Positions 54,136-63,674 of a DNA stretch of 64,000 bases are shown here, piece by piece (the stretch's first letter is position 1; each line of letters starts with the position of its first letter). The stretch is from assembly GCF_001896135.2 (NCBI RefSeq), contig NZ_MPOH02000011.1, positions 169,747-233,746 on the forward strand, read 5' to 3'. This DNA comes from Streptomyces phaeoluteigriseus (GTDB lineage Bacteria; Actinomycetota; Actinomycetes; Streptomycetales; Streptomycetaceae). Position numbers and translations under genes: made by a program. A model generated the notes under the pieces. That model was given only the letters and a program-made list of their open reading frames with translations. It was not told the origin of the DNA and did not search any database.

Positions 54136-54672
54136 TCAGGCGGAAATGCCGTCGATCCGGGCCAGGGCGTCGTCCGCGCCGTACGGTTGCAGGTACGGCA
54201 GCCAGCGCGGGTCCCGATGGCCGGTCCCGATGATGCGCCAGGCCAGACCGGTGGGCGGGGCGGGTTTGTGCCGCAGCCGCCAGCCGATCTCGACGAGGTG
54301 GCGGTCGGCCTTGACGTGGTTGCAACGACGGCAGGACGCCACGACGTTGTCCCACACGTGCTTGCCCCCGCGGCTGCGCGGGATGACGTGGTCGACGCTG
54401 GTTGCGACGCCACCGCAGTACATGCACCGGCCTCCGTCGCGGGCGAAGAGCGCCCGGCGGGTGAGCGGAACGGGCCCCCTGTAGGGAACCCGGACGAATC
54501 GCTTGAGCCGGACCACGCTGGGTGCGGGGACTGTGACGGTCGCGCTGTGCAGGAAGGCGCCGGACTCCTCCAGGGAGACCGCCTTGTTCTCCAGAACGAG
54601 GACGAGCGCGCGGCGGAGCGGTACGACGCCGAGCGGCTCGTACGACGCGTTCAGGACCAGGACATGCGGCAC
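54136..54672 (-). CDS. HNH endonuclease family protein
   Basis: 178 residues from GTG 54672, with GAGGAGG five bases upstream. The N-terminus PHVLVLNASYEPLGVVPLRRALVLVLENKA is conserved in this small HNH family. The HNH motif reads CMYCGG...SVDHVIPRSRGGKHVWDNVVASCRRCNHVKADR, with two CxxC zinc pairs. Conserved in many bacteria and cyanobacteria; biological role not established. The longer frame to 54879 is rejected. Confidence 0.9.
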   Translation of the reverse strand: MPHVLVLNASYEPLGVVPLRRALVLVLENKAVSLEESGAFLHSATVTVPAPSVVRLKRFVRVPYRGPVPLTRRALFARDGGRCMYCGGVATSVDHVIPRSRGGKHVWDNVVASCRRCNHVKADRHLVEIGWRLRHKPAPPTGLAWRIIGTGHRDPRWLPYLQPYGADDALARIDGISA

Positions 54673-54893
54673 GGATGCCTCCTCGGGCGTCGGCGGCGCG
54701 TGGCTCGCGCCGGGACGATCTGACGTCAGTCTCTCCTCTTGCCTGGTGGACGCGCCACCATGTCCCGGTAACGGGCTGGGAGTGTTTTCGACCACACCCG
54801 GATACATCCCCCGCGCCCCCGCCTGTTCAAGCGCAGGTGAACACGGTCCCTCCTTCACACATCCCGCCGAGGCACACACGATGCCCCGTTAGT

Positions 54894-54911
54894 GTGGGGC
54901 TCCTGCCCCAC
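54894..54911. repeat. Hairpin in the mscS upstream region
   Basis: GTGGGGC-TCCT-GCCCCAC, 7-bp stem, about 80 bases before the mscS start. Confidence 0.4.
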
Positions 54912-54987
54912 CGGTGACCTTTTCGTGACCTGGACCACCTTGACCGCAACGCCGGAGGGAGCAGCGCCGCACCTGGAGGTACCTGCC

Positions 54988-56097
54988 GTGTCCTTGTCCG
55001 CCGTCCTGCCGGCCGCCGGCTCGTCGCCCACCCCGACCCCTTCGGAGTCGCCGACCGCCGTGACCGTCCCGTCGCTCCAGGACGCCCAGGAGAGCGCGAC
55101 GAACGCCGCCGGCTGGGTCGAGGAGAACTGGACGACGTGGCTCGCGATCGGTCTGCGCGTCCTGCTGGTCCTGGTGATCGCGGCGATCCTGAGAGTGGTG
55201 GTGCGGCGGGCCATCACCAAGCTCATCGACCGGATGAGCCGCTCGGTCCCGTCGGCCGACGGCGGCTCGACGCTGGGCGGGCTGCTGGTCAACGTCGAGC
55301 GTCGCCGGCAGCGGTCGCAGGCGATCGGCTCGGTGCTGCGCTCGGTGGCGAGCTTCCTGATCCTCGGCACCGCCGCCCTGATGGTCCTCGGCACCTTCGA
55401 GATCAACCTGGCCCCGCTGCTGGCGTCCGCCGGTGTCGCAGGCGTCGCGATCGGTTTCGGTGCCCGGAACCTGGTCACGGACTTCCTGTCCGGCGTGTTC
55501 ATGATCCTGGAGGACCAGTACGGCGTCGGCGACCAGATCGACTCGGGTGTCGCCTCCGGCGAGGTCATCGAGGTCGGCCTGCGCGTGACCAAGCTGCGTG
55601 GTGACAACGGCGAGATCTGGTACGTCCGCAACGGCGAGGTCAAGCGGATCGGGAACCTGTCGCAGGGCTGGGCGACGGCCGGGGTGGACGTCACGGTCAA
55701 GGCGTCCGAGGACCTGGACCGCGTCAAGGCCACCCTCGTCGAGGTCGCCGAGAAGATGAACCGGGAGGAGCCCTGGAACGAGTTCCTCTGGAGCCCGATC
55801 GAGGTGCTCGGCCTGGAGAGCGTCCTGATCGACTCGATGGTGGTCCGCGTCTCCGCGAAGACGATGCCCGGCAAGTCCCTGACCGTCGAGCGCGAGCTGC
55901 GCTGGCGGATCAAGCGCGCCTTCGACGCGGCGGACATCCGCATCGTCGGCGGCGCCACCGTCCCGCCGGAGGAGGACCCCGCCCTCGATCCGACGGCCGG
56001 GGTGGCCGCCCCGTCGGTCTACGCCAACACGACCTCCCCGCAGTCCGCGGCGGCTTCCCCGCTGACGCCCCTGACCCCGCCGGGGACGGCGAAGTAG
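54988..56097 (+). CDS. mscS: Small-conductance mechanosensitive channel (MscS family)
   Basis: 369 residues. Transmembrane helices at about 50-72 (TTWLAIGLRVLLVLVIAAIL) and about 115-135, then the pore helix and beta domain: LLASAGVAGVAIGFGARNLVTDFLSGVFMILEDQYGVGDQIDSG. The Gly/Ala-rich pore pattern is typical. It releases solutes during osmotic downshock. I chose GTG 54988 because GGAGGT lies seven bases upstream; further in-frame GTGs exist upstream. Pro/Ser/Ala-rich C-terminal tail. Confidence 0.92.
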   Translation: MSLSAVLPAAGSSPTPTPSESPTAVTVPSLQDAQESATNAAGWVEENWTTWLAIGLRVLLVLVIAAILRVVVRRAITKLIDRMSRSVPSADGGSTLGGLLVNVERRRQRSQAIGSVLRSVASFLILGTAALMVLGTFEINLAPLLASAGVAGVAIGFGARNLVTDFLSGVFMILEDQYGVGDQIDSGVASGEVIEVGLRVTKLRGDNGEIWYVRNGEVKRIGNLSQGWATAGVDVTVKASEDLDRVKATLVEVAEKMNREEPWNEFLWSPIEVLGLESVLIDSMVVRVSAKTMPGKSLTVERELRWRIKRAFDAADIRIVGGATVPPEEDPALDPTAGVAAPSVYANTTSPQSAAASPLTPLTPPGTAK

Positions 56098-56109
56098 CGG
56101 AACCCGGAA

Positions 56110-56751
56110 CTACTCCTCGCGGGACACGGCGCCTGCGCCCCTCCCCGGGGATTGGCCGCCCTCCACCAGCCGGACGAGCTGGCACAGGGCGACGAAGCCG
56201 CTGCCCGGGGGCAGGCGGAAGCCGTGCCTGCCGGGCTGCCGCCTGTCGTCCCTGCCCCTCTGTTCCTCGCCGCCGCGGATGTCCAGCCGTACGCCGCCCG
56301 TGGTCCCGTCGCGGGACACCGTGGCCCGCACGAACCGCCAGGAGCGCAGCGGGCGCCACCGGAAGCGGAGTTCACCGGCAGGCGTTTCCTCGACGCCCGA
56401 GGTGCGTCCGGACGCGAGCAGTGCCGCCTTGAAGCGGTCGCGGTCCTCGGGGCGCCAGGTCCTCCCCGGGAGGGTCAGCGTCTGGGTGTCGTCGTCCGCG
56501 TGCACGGTGACCGGGAGGCCGCTGCCGCGGGCCCGGCGGGCCAGGTCGGCGCACTGTGCGACGGCGGCGAGCAGGGCCAGGGCCACCACGCCCGGCCCGA
56601 CGACGAGGGACTCGGCGGCGTTGCGCCAGGTGACCCCGTCCTTCCACACGGGGATCAGGCACAGCGCCATGAGCAGGAGCAGCCCGCTGTCCGTGAGGAC
56701 GACGCGGCAGCGAGCAGGAGTCTTCGGTCCACGAGCCGTATCCAAGAGCAT
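56110..56751 (-). CDS. Hypothetical membrane protein
   Basis: 213 residues. Two hydrophobic helices near the N-terminus (LLLLMALCLIPVW at about 24-36 and VVALALLAAVAQCADLA at about 54-70), then a soluble beta-rich domain (PVTVHADDDTQTLTLPGRTWRPEDRDRFKAALLA) and a charged tail. This resembles bacterial PH-like membrane proteins but I cannot name the family. Tail-to-tail with mscS. Confidence 0.7.
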   Translation of the reverse strand: MLLDTARGPKTPARCRVVLTDSGLLLLMALCLIPVWKDGVTWRNAAESLVVGPGVVALALLAAVAQCADLARRARGSGLPVTVHADDDTQTLTLPGRTWRPEDRDRFKAALLASGRTSGVEETPAGELRFRWRPLRSWRFVRATVSRDGTTGGVRLDIRGGEEQRGRDDRRQPGRHGFRLPPGSGFVALCQLVRLVEGGQSPGRGAGAVSREE

Positions 56752-56836
56752 CGAGCCGTGTGGCGCACTCCCCCGCGTGATCCCGCACCTCCCTTGACGC
56801 CTCCCGGCCGACGGGCTTACCTTCCGTGCACCGAAC

Positions 56837-56849
56837 AGGAAACCTTCCT
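56837..56849. promoter_or_regulatory. CsnR-type palindromic operator
   Basis: AGGAA-acc-TTCCT, followed by AACA, 50 bases before csnR. It resembles the AGGAA(A)..TTCCT dyad reported for the ROK repressor CsnR in Streptomyces, so the operon is probably autoregulated. Confidence 0.65.
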
Positions 56850-56898
56850 AACAGTGATCATGAGAAGCTGGGCGGTCGAGAGAGGCAGGTGCAGACCC

Positions 56899-58110
56899 AT
56901 GGCAGGAACCGCCGGTACGCCGGGTACCCCGCGCGTCCTGCGCGCCATGAACGACCGTGCCGCCCTCGACCTCCTGCTGGCACACGGCCCCCTGTCGCGC
57001 ACCCGGATCGGCAAGCTCACCGGCCTGTCCAAGCCGACCGCCTCCCAGCTCCTGGCCCGTCTGGAGGCGGCGGGCCTGGTCCTGGCCACCGGCACCACCG
57101 AGGGACGGCCGGGACCCAACGCCCAGCTGTACGAGGTCAACCCCGCCGCCGGTCACGCCGCGGGCCTCGACGTCACCCCCGAACGCGTCCTCGCCGCCGT
57201 CGCCGACATCACGGGCCGCACGGTGGGCACGTACGAGGTGCCCGCGCCCGGCAGGAAGACCGCGGGGGCCGTCGTACGGCAGGTCACCGAGGCGCTGGAC
57301 GGCGCGGTGAAGGCCGCCGGGCTCGCCCGGGACGACGTGCGACGGCTGGTCGTCGCCACGCCGGGCGCCTTCGACCCCACCACCGGCCGGCTGCGCTACG
57401 CCTCCCACCTGCCCGGCTGGCACTCCCCCACCCTGCTCGACGACCTCGCGGCGGCCCTGCCGATGCCGGTCGAGTACGAGAACGACGTCAATCTCGTGGC
57501 CGTGGCCGAACAGCGCCTCGGCGCGGCCCGCGGGCACGAGGACTTCGTGCTGCTGTGGAACGAGGGCGGCCTCGGCGCCGCCCTCGTGCTCGGCGGCCGG
57601 CTGCACCGCGGCTGGACCGGCGGCGCGGGCGAGGTCGGCTTCCTGCCCGTACCGGGCGCGCCCCTGGTCCGGCAGGTCACCAGGGCCAACAGCGGCGGCT
57701 ACCAGGAACTGGCCGGTTCGCAGGCCGTACCGAAGCTGGCCCGCGAACTCGGCGTCACCGGCATCCCCTCGGGGCCGTACGCCGAGACCGCGGCCGCCCT
57801 CGTCGCACGGGCCGCCGCCGAGGAGGACGGCCCGCTGCGGGAACTGCTCGGCACCTACGCGACCCGGCTCGCGACCGGTCTCGCCTCCCTCGTCTCCGTC
57901 CTCGACCCCGAACTCGTCGTCCTCAGCGGCGCCTCCCTGACCGCCGGCGGCGAGGTGCTGCGCGCCCTGGTCCAGGCCGAACTGGAGGAGCTGGCCGCGT
58001 CCCGGCCGAAGCTGGTCGTCGGCGATGTCACCGAACGGCCCGTGCTGCGCGGCGCGCTGGAGAGCGCGCTGGCGGCCACCCGCGACGAGGTCTTCGACAC
58101 CTCGCGCTGA
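56899..58110 (+). CDS. csnR: ROK-family repressor CsnR
   Basis: 403 residues. Winged helix at about 18-75 (AALDLLLAHGPLSRTRIGKLTGLSKPTASQLLARLEAAGLV), then the ROK kinase-like fold (VEYENDVNLVAVAEQRLGAARG; LWNEGGLGAALVLGGRLHRGWTGGAGEVGFLP). The canonical ROK zinc motif CxCGxxGC is absent and replaced by ANSGGYQELAGS. The gene heads an ABC-transporter/GH4/kinase operon with the order of csnR-K, known for chitosan and glucosamine-oligomer uptake. ATG 56899 chosen; an ATG 14 codons upstream is possible. Confidence 0.82.
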   Translation: MAGTAGTPGTPRVLRAMNDRAALDLLLAHGPLSRTRIGKLTGLSKPTASQLLARLEAAGLVLATGTTEGRPGPNAQLYEVNPAAGHAAGLDVTPERVLAAVADITGRTVGTYEVPAPGRKTAGAVVRQVTEALDGAVKAAGLARDDVRRLVVATPGAFDPTTGRLRYASHLPGWHSPTLLDDLAAALPMPVEYENDVNLVAVAEQRLGAARGHEDFVLLWNEGGLGAALVLGGRLHRGWTGGAGEVGFLPVPGAPLVRQVTRANSGGYQELAGSQAVPKLARELGVTGIPSGPYAETAAALVARAAAEEDGPLRELLGTYATRLATGLASLVSVLDPELVVLSGASLTAGGEVLRALVQAELEELAASRPKLVVGDVTERPVLRGALESALAATRDEVFDTSR

Positions 58111-58173
58111 CCCACCCCGCACGCCCACACCCCGTCACCCTCATCGCCACGCCCGTCCCTGGGAGGCCCCGTC

Positions 58174-59517
58174 ATGCCCACACGCATCCCCGAAACGGCC
58201 CGGAAAGCGGCCTTCGCCCTGACCGCGTCCCTGGCCCTGCTCGCCACCGCCTGTACCGGTCAGGCCTCCTCCGGCGCCGACGACGACGCCTCGAAGGAGA
58301 CCACCCTCACCTTCTGGCACGCCTGGAGCGCGCCCGGCGAGGTGAAGGCCGTGAAGGACCTGGTCGCCGGGTTCGAGAAGGGGCACCCCGACATCCGGGT
58401 GAACGTGGTCGGCAACATGACCGACGACAAGATCAACCAGGCGCTGCGCGCGGGCGGCTCGAAGGCGCCCGACGTCATCTCGTCGTTCACCACCAACAAC
58501 GTCGGCAGGTTCTGCTCGTCGGGTGCCCTGGTCGACCTCAACCCCTTCTTCGAGAAGGCGGACATCGACCCGGAGACGACGTTCCCGAAGGCCATGAACC
58601 AGTACACCCAGTTCGAGGGCGACCGCTGCGCGGTCCCGCTGCTGGGCGACGCCTACGGCCTCTACTACAACAGGACCGCCTTCGAGAAGGCGGGGATCAG
58701 CGGCCCGCCCAGGACCTGGTCCGAGTTCGAGACCGTCGCGAAGAAGCTGACGATCCCCCAGGGCGACACGTACGAGCAGCTCGGGTTCATGCCGAACTAC
58801 CACGGCTGGGAGACCACGACCGAGCACTACCTGGGCCAGTTCTCACCGACGTACTTCGACCAGGACGGCAGGTCCACCGTGGCCACCGACCCGGCCGTCG
58901 AAGCCGGTCTCGTCCTCCAGAAGAAGCTCGTCGACTCCCTGGGCGGCTACCGGAAGCTGGAGAGGTACCGGGCCGGCCTCGGTGACGAGTGGGGTCCCAA
59001 GCACCCCTTCCACACCGGCCAGGTGGCCATGCAGCTGGACGGCGAGTGGCGCCTCGGCATGGCCCTGGACGCCAAGCCGGACTTCGAGATCGGCGTCGCC
59101 CCGCTGCCCGTCCCCGACGACCAGGCCGACCAGTACGGCAAGGGCTACATCACCGGCACCATCGCCGGCATCGCCGCCACCAGCCGGAAGCAGAACGCGG
59201 CCTGGGAACTGGTGAAGTACATGACGACCGACACGGACGCGGTCGTCGACTTCTCCAACGCCATCCACAACGTGCCCTCGACGCTCGCCGCCCTCAAGTC
59301 GCCCGAACTGAAGTACGACCCGCGCTTCAAGACCTTCCTCGACATCGCCGCCCACCCGAACTCCAGCACCTCCCCGGCCTCCGTCAACGGCGGCGTGTAC
59401 CTCTCGACGCTCCAGCAGCTCGGCTTCGACTACGAGAGCGGCAAACTCAAGGACCTCAAGGACGGCCTGCGGAAGACGGCCGCGCAGATCGACACGGACA
59501 TCGCGCAGGCGAAGTAG
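58174..59517 (+). CDS. csnE: CsnE, ABC sugar-binding lipoprotein
   Basis: 447 residues, solute-binding protein family 1. Signal peptide with lipobox LLATAC (C27), then LTFWHAWSAPGEVKAVKDLVAGFEKGHPDIRVNVV, a classic sugar-binding N-lobe. Captures (amino-)sugar oligomers outside the membrane and hands them to CsnFG. 63 bases after csnR, with GGGAGG before ATG. The ATPase is not in the operon; a shared MsiK-type ATPase is expected in Streptomyces. Confidence 0.85.
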   Translation: MPTRIPETARKAAFALTASLALLATACTGQASSGADDDASKETTLTFWHAWSAPGEVKAVKDLVAGFEKGHPDIRVNVVGNMTDDKINQALRAGGSKAPDVISSFTTNNVGRFCSSGALVDLNPFFEKADIDPETTFPKAMNQYTQFEGDRCAVPLLGDAYGLYYNRTAFEKAGISGPPRTWSEFETVAKKLTIPQGDTYEQLGFMPNYHGWETTTEHYLGQFSPTYFDQDGRSTVATDPAVEAGLVLQKKLVDSLGGYRKLERYRAGLGDEWGPKHPFHTGQVAMQLDGEWRLGMALDAKPDFEIGVAPLPVPDDQADQYGKGYITGTIAGIAATSRKQNAAWELVKYMTTDTDAVVDFSNAIHNVPSTLAALKSPELKYDPRFKTFLDIAAHPNSSTSPASVNGGVYLSTLQQLGFDYESGKLKDLKDGLRKTAAQIDTDIAQAK

Positions 59518-59519
59518 CC

Positions 59520-60476
59520 GTGAGCACCCCGACGCCGAAGTCGAACACGCTGAGGTCGAAGCGCCGCCGGTCGGCGCTGCGCACCGCCGCCTTCCTGTCG
59601 CCGTGGCTGATCGGCTTCACGGTGTTCTTCGCCTACCCGCTGCTGTCCACGGTCTACTTCTCGTTCATGCACTACGACGGCTTCAAGCCGCCGACCTGGG
59701 CCGGGACGAGGAACTGGACCTACGTCTTCGAGCACTACCCCTACTTCTGGCCCGCGCTGCGCAACACCCTGTGGCTGGTCCTGGTGATGGTCACCCTCCG
59801 GGTCGTCTTCGGGCTCGGCGTCGGCCTCCTCATCACCAGGATCAAAACCGGTACGGGCGTCTTCCGCACCCTCTTCTACCTGCCCTACCTCGCCCCGCCG
59901 GTCGCGGCCACCATGGCCTTCGCCTTCCTGCTCAACCCCGGCACCGGCCCGGTCAACTCGCTCCTGGAAGGCATCGGCATACCGGCACCCGGCTGGTTCA
60001 ACGACCCCGCATGGTCCAAGCCGGCCCTCACCCTGCTCGCCCTGTGGGGCGTCGGGGACCTGATGGTCATCTTCATGGCCGCACTGCTCGACGTACCCAA
60101 GGAGCAGTACGAGGCGGCGGAACTGGACGGCGCCTCGGCATGGCAGCGGTTCCGGTTCGTGACGCTGCCGAACATCTCGCCGATCGTCATGTTCGCCGTC
60201 GTCACCGGGGTCATCCAGACGATGCAGTACTACACGCAGCCGCTGGTCGCCGGGAAGGTCGCCTCGGGCGTGATCCAGGGCGCGGGCACCCTGTTCGAGC
60301 CCGGCTACCCGGACAGGTCGACGCTCACCCTCCCCCAGCTCGTCTACAACCTCGGCTTCCAGCGCTTCGACTACGGTTCGGCCTGCGTGGTCGCCCTGGT
60401 CCTCTTCGCCCTGTCGATGGCGTTCACCGCGTTGCTGATGCGGCGCCGGGGCGGGCTCATCCAGGCAGGTGACTGA
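59520..60476 (+). CDS. csnF: CsnF, ABC sugar transporter permease
   Basis: 318 residues, MalF-type with six helices. The EAA loop reads EQYEAAELDGASAWQRFRFVTLPNISPIVMF. Basic N-terminal tail (KRRRSALRTAAFLSPWLIGF). GTG start two bases after the csnE stop. Pairs with CsnG to form the membrane channel. Confidence 0.87.
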   Translation: MSTPTPKSNTLRSKRRRSALRTAAFLSPWLIGFTVFFAYPLLSTVYFSFMHYDGFKPPTWAGTRNWTYVFEHYPYFWPALRNTLWLVLVMVTLRVVFGLGVGLLITRIKTGTGVFRTLFYLPYLAPPVAATMAFAFLLNPGTGPVNSLLEGIGIPAPGWFNDPAWSKPALTLLALWGVGDLMVIFMAALLDVPKEQYEAAELDGASAWQRFRFVTLPNISPIVMFAVVTGVIQTMQYYTQPLVAGKVASGVIQGAGTLFEPGYPDRSTLTLPQLVYNLGFQRFDYGSACVVALVLFALSMAFTALLMRRRGGLIQAGD

Positions 60477-60479
60477 CCC

Positions 60480-61370
60480 ATGACCCAAGTCCTCGACAAA
60501 CCGGTGGAGTCGCCCGCCGCCACCCCGGCGGAACGCACCGCACGCCGCCGGGCCCTGCTGGAGTGGATCGCCGTCCACTCCCTCGGCGTGGCCGCCGCCC
60601 TCTTCTTCACCCTCCCCTTCGTGTTCGTGCTCCTCACCTCCCTGATGAGCGACTCGCAGGCCCTCAGCCGGGACCTGATCCCGGACCCCTGGCAGTGGGA
60701 GAACTACCGGCGCGTCCTCGACACCCCCGGCTTCCTCACCTGGTGGCGCAACACCCTCCTGTACGCCGGCCTCGGCACCGTCCTGACGGTCGTGTCGTCG
60801 CTCCCGGTGGCGTACGCGCTCGCCAAGTTCCGCTTCCGGGGGCGCAATGCGACGCTGATGCTCGTCATCTCGATGATGATGCTGCCGCCCCAGGTCGTCG
60901 TGATCCCGATGTACCTGTTCTGGGCCAAGCAGCTGGACCTGTCCGGCACGCTGTGGCCACTGATCGTCCCCATGGCGTTCGGCGACGCCTTCTCCATTTT
61001 CCTGCTGCGGCAGTTCCTGACCACCATCCCGAACGAGTACATCGACGCGGCCAAGGTCGACGGCTGCGGCGAACTGCGCACCCTGCTGCGGGTGGTGATC
61101 CCGATGGCCAGGCCGGGCATCGCCGCCGTCGCCCTCTTCCAGTTCTTCTACGCCTGGAACGACTACTTCGGCCCCCAGATCTACGCCTCCGAGAACCCCG
61201 GCGCCTGGACACTCAGTTACGGCCTGGAATCCTTCAAGGGAGCGCACCACACCGACTGGAACCTCACCATGGCCGCCACCCTGCTGGTCATGGCCCCCGT
61301 GATCCTCGTGTTCTTCTTCGCGCAGAAGGCGTTCGTCGAGGGCGTCACCCTGACCGGAGTGAAGGGTTAG
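60480..61370 (+). CDS. csnG: CsnG, ABC sugar transporter permease
   Basis: 296 residues, MalG-type with six helices. EAA loop: NEYIDAAKVDGCGELRTLLRVVIPMARPGIAAVALFQF. ATG three bases after the csnF stop, with AGGTGA upstream. Second channel subunit. Confidence 0.87.
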   Translation: MTQVLDKPVESPAATPAERTARRRALLEWIAVHSLGVAAALFFTLPFVFVLLTSLMSDSQALSRDLIPDPWQWENYRRVLDTPGFLTWWRNTLLYAGLGTVLTVVSSLPVAYALAKFRFRGRNATLMLVISMMMLPPQVVVIPMYLFWAKQLDLSGTLWPLIVPMAFGDAFSIFLLRQFLTTIPNEYIDAAKVDGCGELRTLLRVVIPMARPGIAAVALFQFFYAWNDYFGPQIYASENPGAWTLSYGLESFKGAHHTDWNLTMAATLLVMAPVILVFFFAQKAFVEGVTLTGVKG

Positions 61371-61377
61371 CCCGGAC

Positions 61378-62643
61378 ATGAAACTCACCGTGGTCGGCGG
61401 AGGCTCGACCTACACACCCGAACTGATCGACGGCTTCGCCCGTCTGCGGGACACCCTGCCGATCGAGGAACTGGTCCTCGTCGACCCGGCCGCCGACCGG
61501 CTCGAACTCGTCGGCGGACTCGCCCGCCGCATCTTCGCCCGGCAGGGCCACCCCGGCCGGATCGTCACCACCGCCGACCTCGACGCCGGAGTCGACGGCG
61601 CCGACGCCGTCCTGCTCCAGCTCCGCGTCGGCGGCCAGGCCGCCCGGCAGCAGGACGAGACCTGGCCCCTGGAATGCGGCTGCGTCGGCCAGGAGACCAC
61701 CGGCGCCGGCGGCCTCGCCAAGGCGCTGCGCACCGTCCCCGTGGTCCTCGACATCGCCGACCGGGTCCGCCGCGCCAACCCCCGCGCCTGGATCATCGAC
61801 TTCACCAACCCGGTCGGCATCGTCACCCGCGCCCTGCTCCGGGCCGGGCACCGGGCGGTCGGCCTGTGCAACGTGGCCATCGGCTTCCAGCGCAGGTTCG
61901 CCGGGCTGCTGGACGTCACCCCGTCCGAGATCCACCTCGACCACGTGGGCCTCAACCACCTCACCTGGGAGACGGCGGTACGCCTCGGCGGCCCCGAGGG
62001 CGAGGACGTCCTGCCCGCGCTGCTGACCGGCCACGGCGACGCGATCGCCGCCGACCTGCACCTGCCACGCCCCCTGCTGGACCGGCTGGGTGTCGTCCCG
62101 TCCTACTACCTGCGCTACTACTACGCCCATGACGAGGTCGTCCGAGAGCTGCGCACGAAGCCGTCCCGGGCGTCCGAAGTGGCCCGGATGGAACAGCAGT
62201 TGCTGGAGATGTACGGCGACCCGGCCCTGGACGAGAAGCCCGCGCTGCTGGCCCGGCGGGGCGGCGCCTACTACTCCGAGGCCGCCGTGGACCTCGCGGC
62301 CGCGCTGCTCACCGGCTCCGGCAGCCCCTACCAGGTCGTCAACACGTACAACGACGGCACGCTGCCCTTCCTGCCCGACGACGCGGTGATCGAGGTCCAG
62401 GCGGCGGTCGGCCCCAAGGGCGCCACCCCGCTGCCGGTGACGCCGGTCGACCCGCTGTACGCCGGCCTCACGGCGAACGTCACCGCCTACGAGGACCTCG
62501 CCCTCGACGCGGCGCTGCGCGGCGGCCGCGACCGCGTCTTCCGGGCCCTCCTCGCCCATCCCCTGATCGGCCAGTACGCGTACGCCGAGACGCTGACCGA
62601 CGAACTCCTCGCACACAACCGGGAGCATCTCGCGTGGGCCTGA
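61378..62643 (+). CDS. csnH: CsnH, family GH4 6-phospho-beta-glycosidase
   Basis: 421 residues. NAD-binding KLTVVGGGSTYTPELIDG at the N-terminus, metal/catalytic sites CGCVGQETTGAGG, DFTNPVGIVTRAL, GLCNVAIGFQRRF and DHVGLNHLTW. GH4 enzymes cleave 6-phospho-glycosides by an NAD- and metal-dependent redox mechanism. As the importer is ABC-type, the phosphate must be added inside, presumably by CsnK. Confidence 0.88.
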   Translation: MKLTVVGGGSTYTPELIDGFARLRDTLPIEELVLVDPAADRLELVGGLARRIFARQGHPGRIVTTADLDAGVDGADAVLLQLRVGGQAARQQDETWPLECGCVGQETTGAGGLAKALRTVPVVLDIADRVRRANPRAWIIDFTNPVGIVTRALLRAGHRAVGLCNVAIGFQRRFAGLLDVTPSEIHLDHVGLNHLTWETAVRLGGPEGEDVLPALLTGHGDAIAADLHLPRPLLDRLGVVPSYYLRYYYAHDEVVRELRTKPSRASEVARMEQQLLEMYGDPALDEKPALLARRGGAYYSEAAVDLAAALLTGSGSPYQVVNTYNDGTLPFLPDDAVIEVQAAVGPKGATPLPVTPVDPLYAGLTANVTAYEDLALDAALRGGRDRVFRALLAHPLIGQYAYAETLTDELLAHNREHLAWA

Positions 62644-63605
62644 CCGCAAGTGTCCTCGCCATCGACGCGGGCAACAGCAAGACCGACGTCGCGGTCGTGG
62701 CGGCCGACGGGGAGGTCCTCGCCACGGCCCGCGGCGGCGGCTTCCGGCCGCCCGCGGTGGGCGTGGAGCCGGCCATGGACGCCCTCGCGGACGCCGTCAC
62801 GCGCGCGTACGCCGCCGCGGGCGTCCGCTCCGTGACCCATGTCTCGGCGTGCCTCGCCAACGCCGACCTGCCGGTCGAGGAGGAACAGCTGGCGGCGGCG
62901 CTGCACGCGCGCGGGTGGGGCGAGACCGTCGAGGTCCGCAACGACACCTTCGCGATCCTGCGGGCCGGCGTCGCCGAACCCCGGGGTGTGGCCGTCGTCT
63001 GCGGTGCCGGCATCAACTGCGTCGGCATGCGCCCCGACGGCCGCACCGCCCGCTTCCCCGCGCTCGGGCGGATCTCCGGCGACTGGGGCGGCGGGTGGGC
63101 CCTCGCGGAGGAGGCCATGTGGCACGCCGCCCGCGCCGAGGACGGCCGGGGTCCCTCCACCGCCCTCGCGCACACCCTCCCGGCCCACTTCGGCCTGCCC
63201 ACCGTGTACGCCCTCATCGAGTCCCTCCACCTGGAACGCCTCCCCCCGCCCCGCCGCCACGAGCTGACCCCGGTCCTCTTCGCGACGGCCTCCGGCGGTG
63301 ACGCGGTCGCGCGTGCCCTCGTCGACCGCCTCGCCACGGAGGTCGTCAGCATGGCCACGGTCGCCCTGACCCGCCTGGACCTCCTGGAGGAGGAGACCCC
63401 GGTCCTCCTGGGCGGAGGAGTCCTGACAGCGGGCCACCACCAACTGGACGAGACGATCGGTGAACTGCTGGCGGCCGGCGCCCCGAAGGCGGTCCCGAGG
63501 GTGGTACGCCAACGCCCGGTCCTGGGAGCGGCGCTCCTGGGCCTGGACCGGGTGGGAGCGGGCCCGGAACCGCGGGAAAGGACCCGCTCCCACTTCGACA
63601 CGTGA
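62634..63605 (+). CDS. csnK: CsnK, BadF/BadG-type sugar kinase
   Basis: 323 residues of the ASKHA fold as in N-acetylglucosamine kinases: phosphate-1 motif LAIDAGNSKTDVAVV, GVAVVCGAGINCVGM, ALGRISGDWGGGWALAEEAM and TPVLLGGGVLTAG. It probably phosphorylates the imported amino sugar or its oligomer so that CsnH can act. GTG start overlaps the csnH stop by 10 bases, so translation is coupled. Confidence 0.85.
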   Translation: MGLTASVLAIDAGNSKTDVAVVAADGEVLATARGGGFRPPAVGVEPAMDALADAVTRAYAAAGVRSVTHVSACLANADLPVEEEQLAAALHARGWGETVEVRNDTFAILRAGVAEPRGVAVVCGAGINCVGMRPDGRTARFPALGRISGDWGGGWALAEEAMWHAARAEDGRGPSTALAHTLPAHFGLPTVYALIESLHLERLPPPRRHELTPVLFATASGGDAVARALVDRLATEVVSMATVALTRLDLLEEETPVLLGGGVLTAGHHQLDETIGELLAAGAPKAVPRVVRQRPVLGAALLGLDRVGAGPEPRERTRSHFDT

Positions 63606-63674
63606 CCGGCGCGGGTACGGAGACCGCGCAACCCGGCGCCCCCGGGACGCCGGGTCGCGCCCACCCGTGCCCCA
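63606..63674. other. Spacer after the csn operon
   Basis: No clear terminator hairpin is seen immediately after csnK. Confidence 0.3.
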
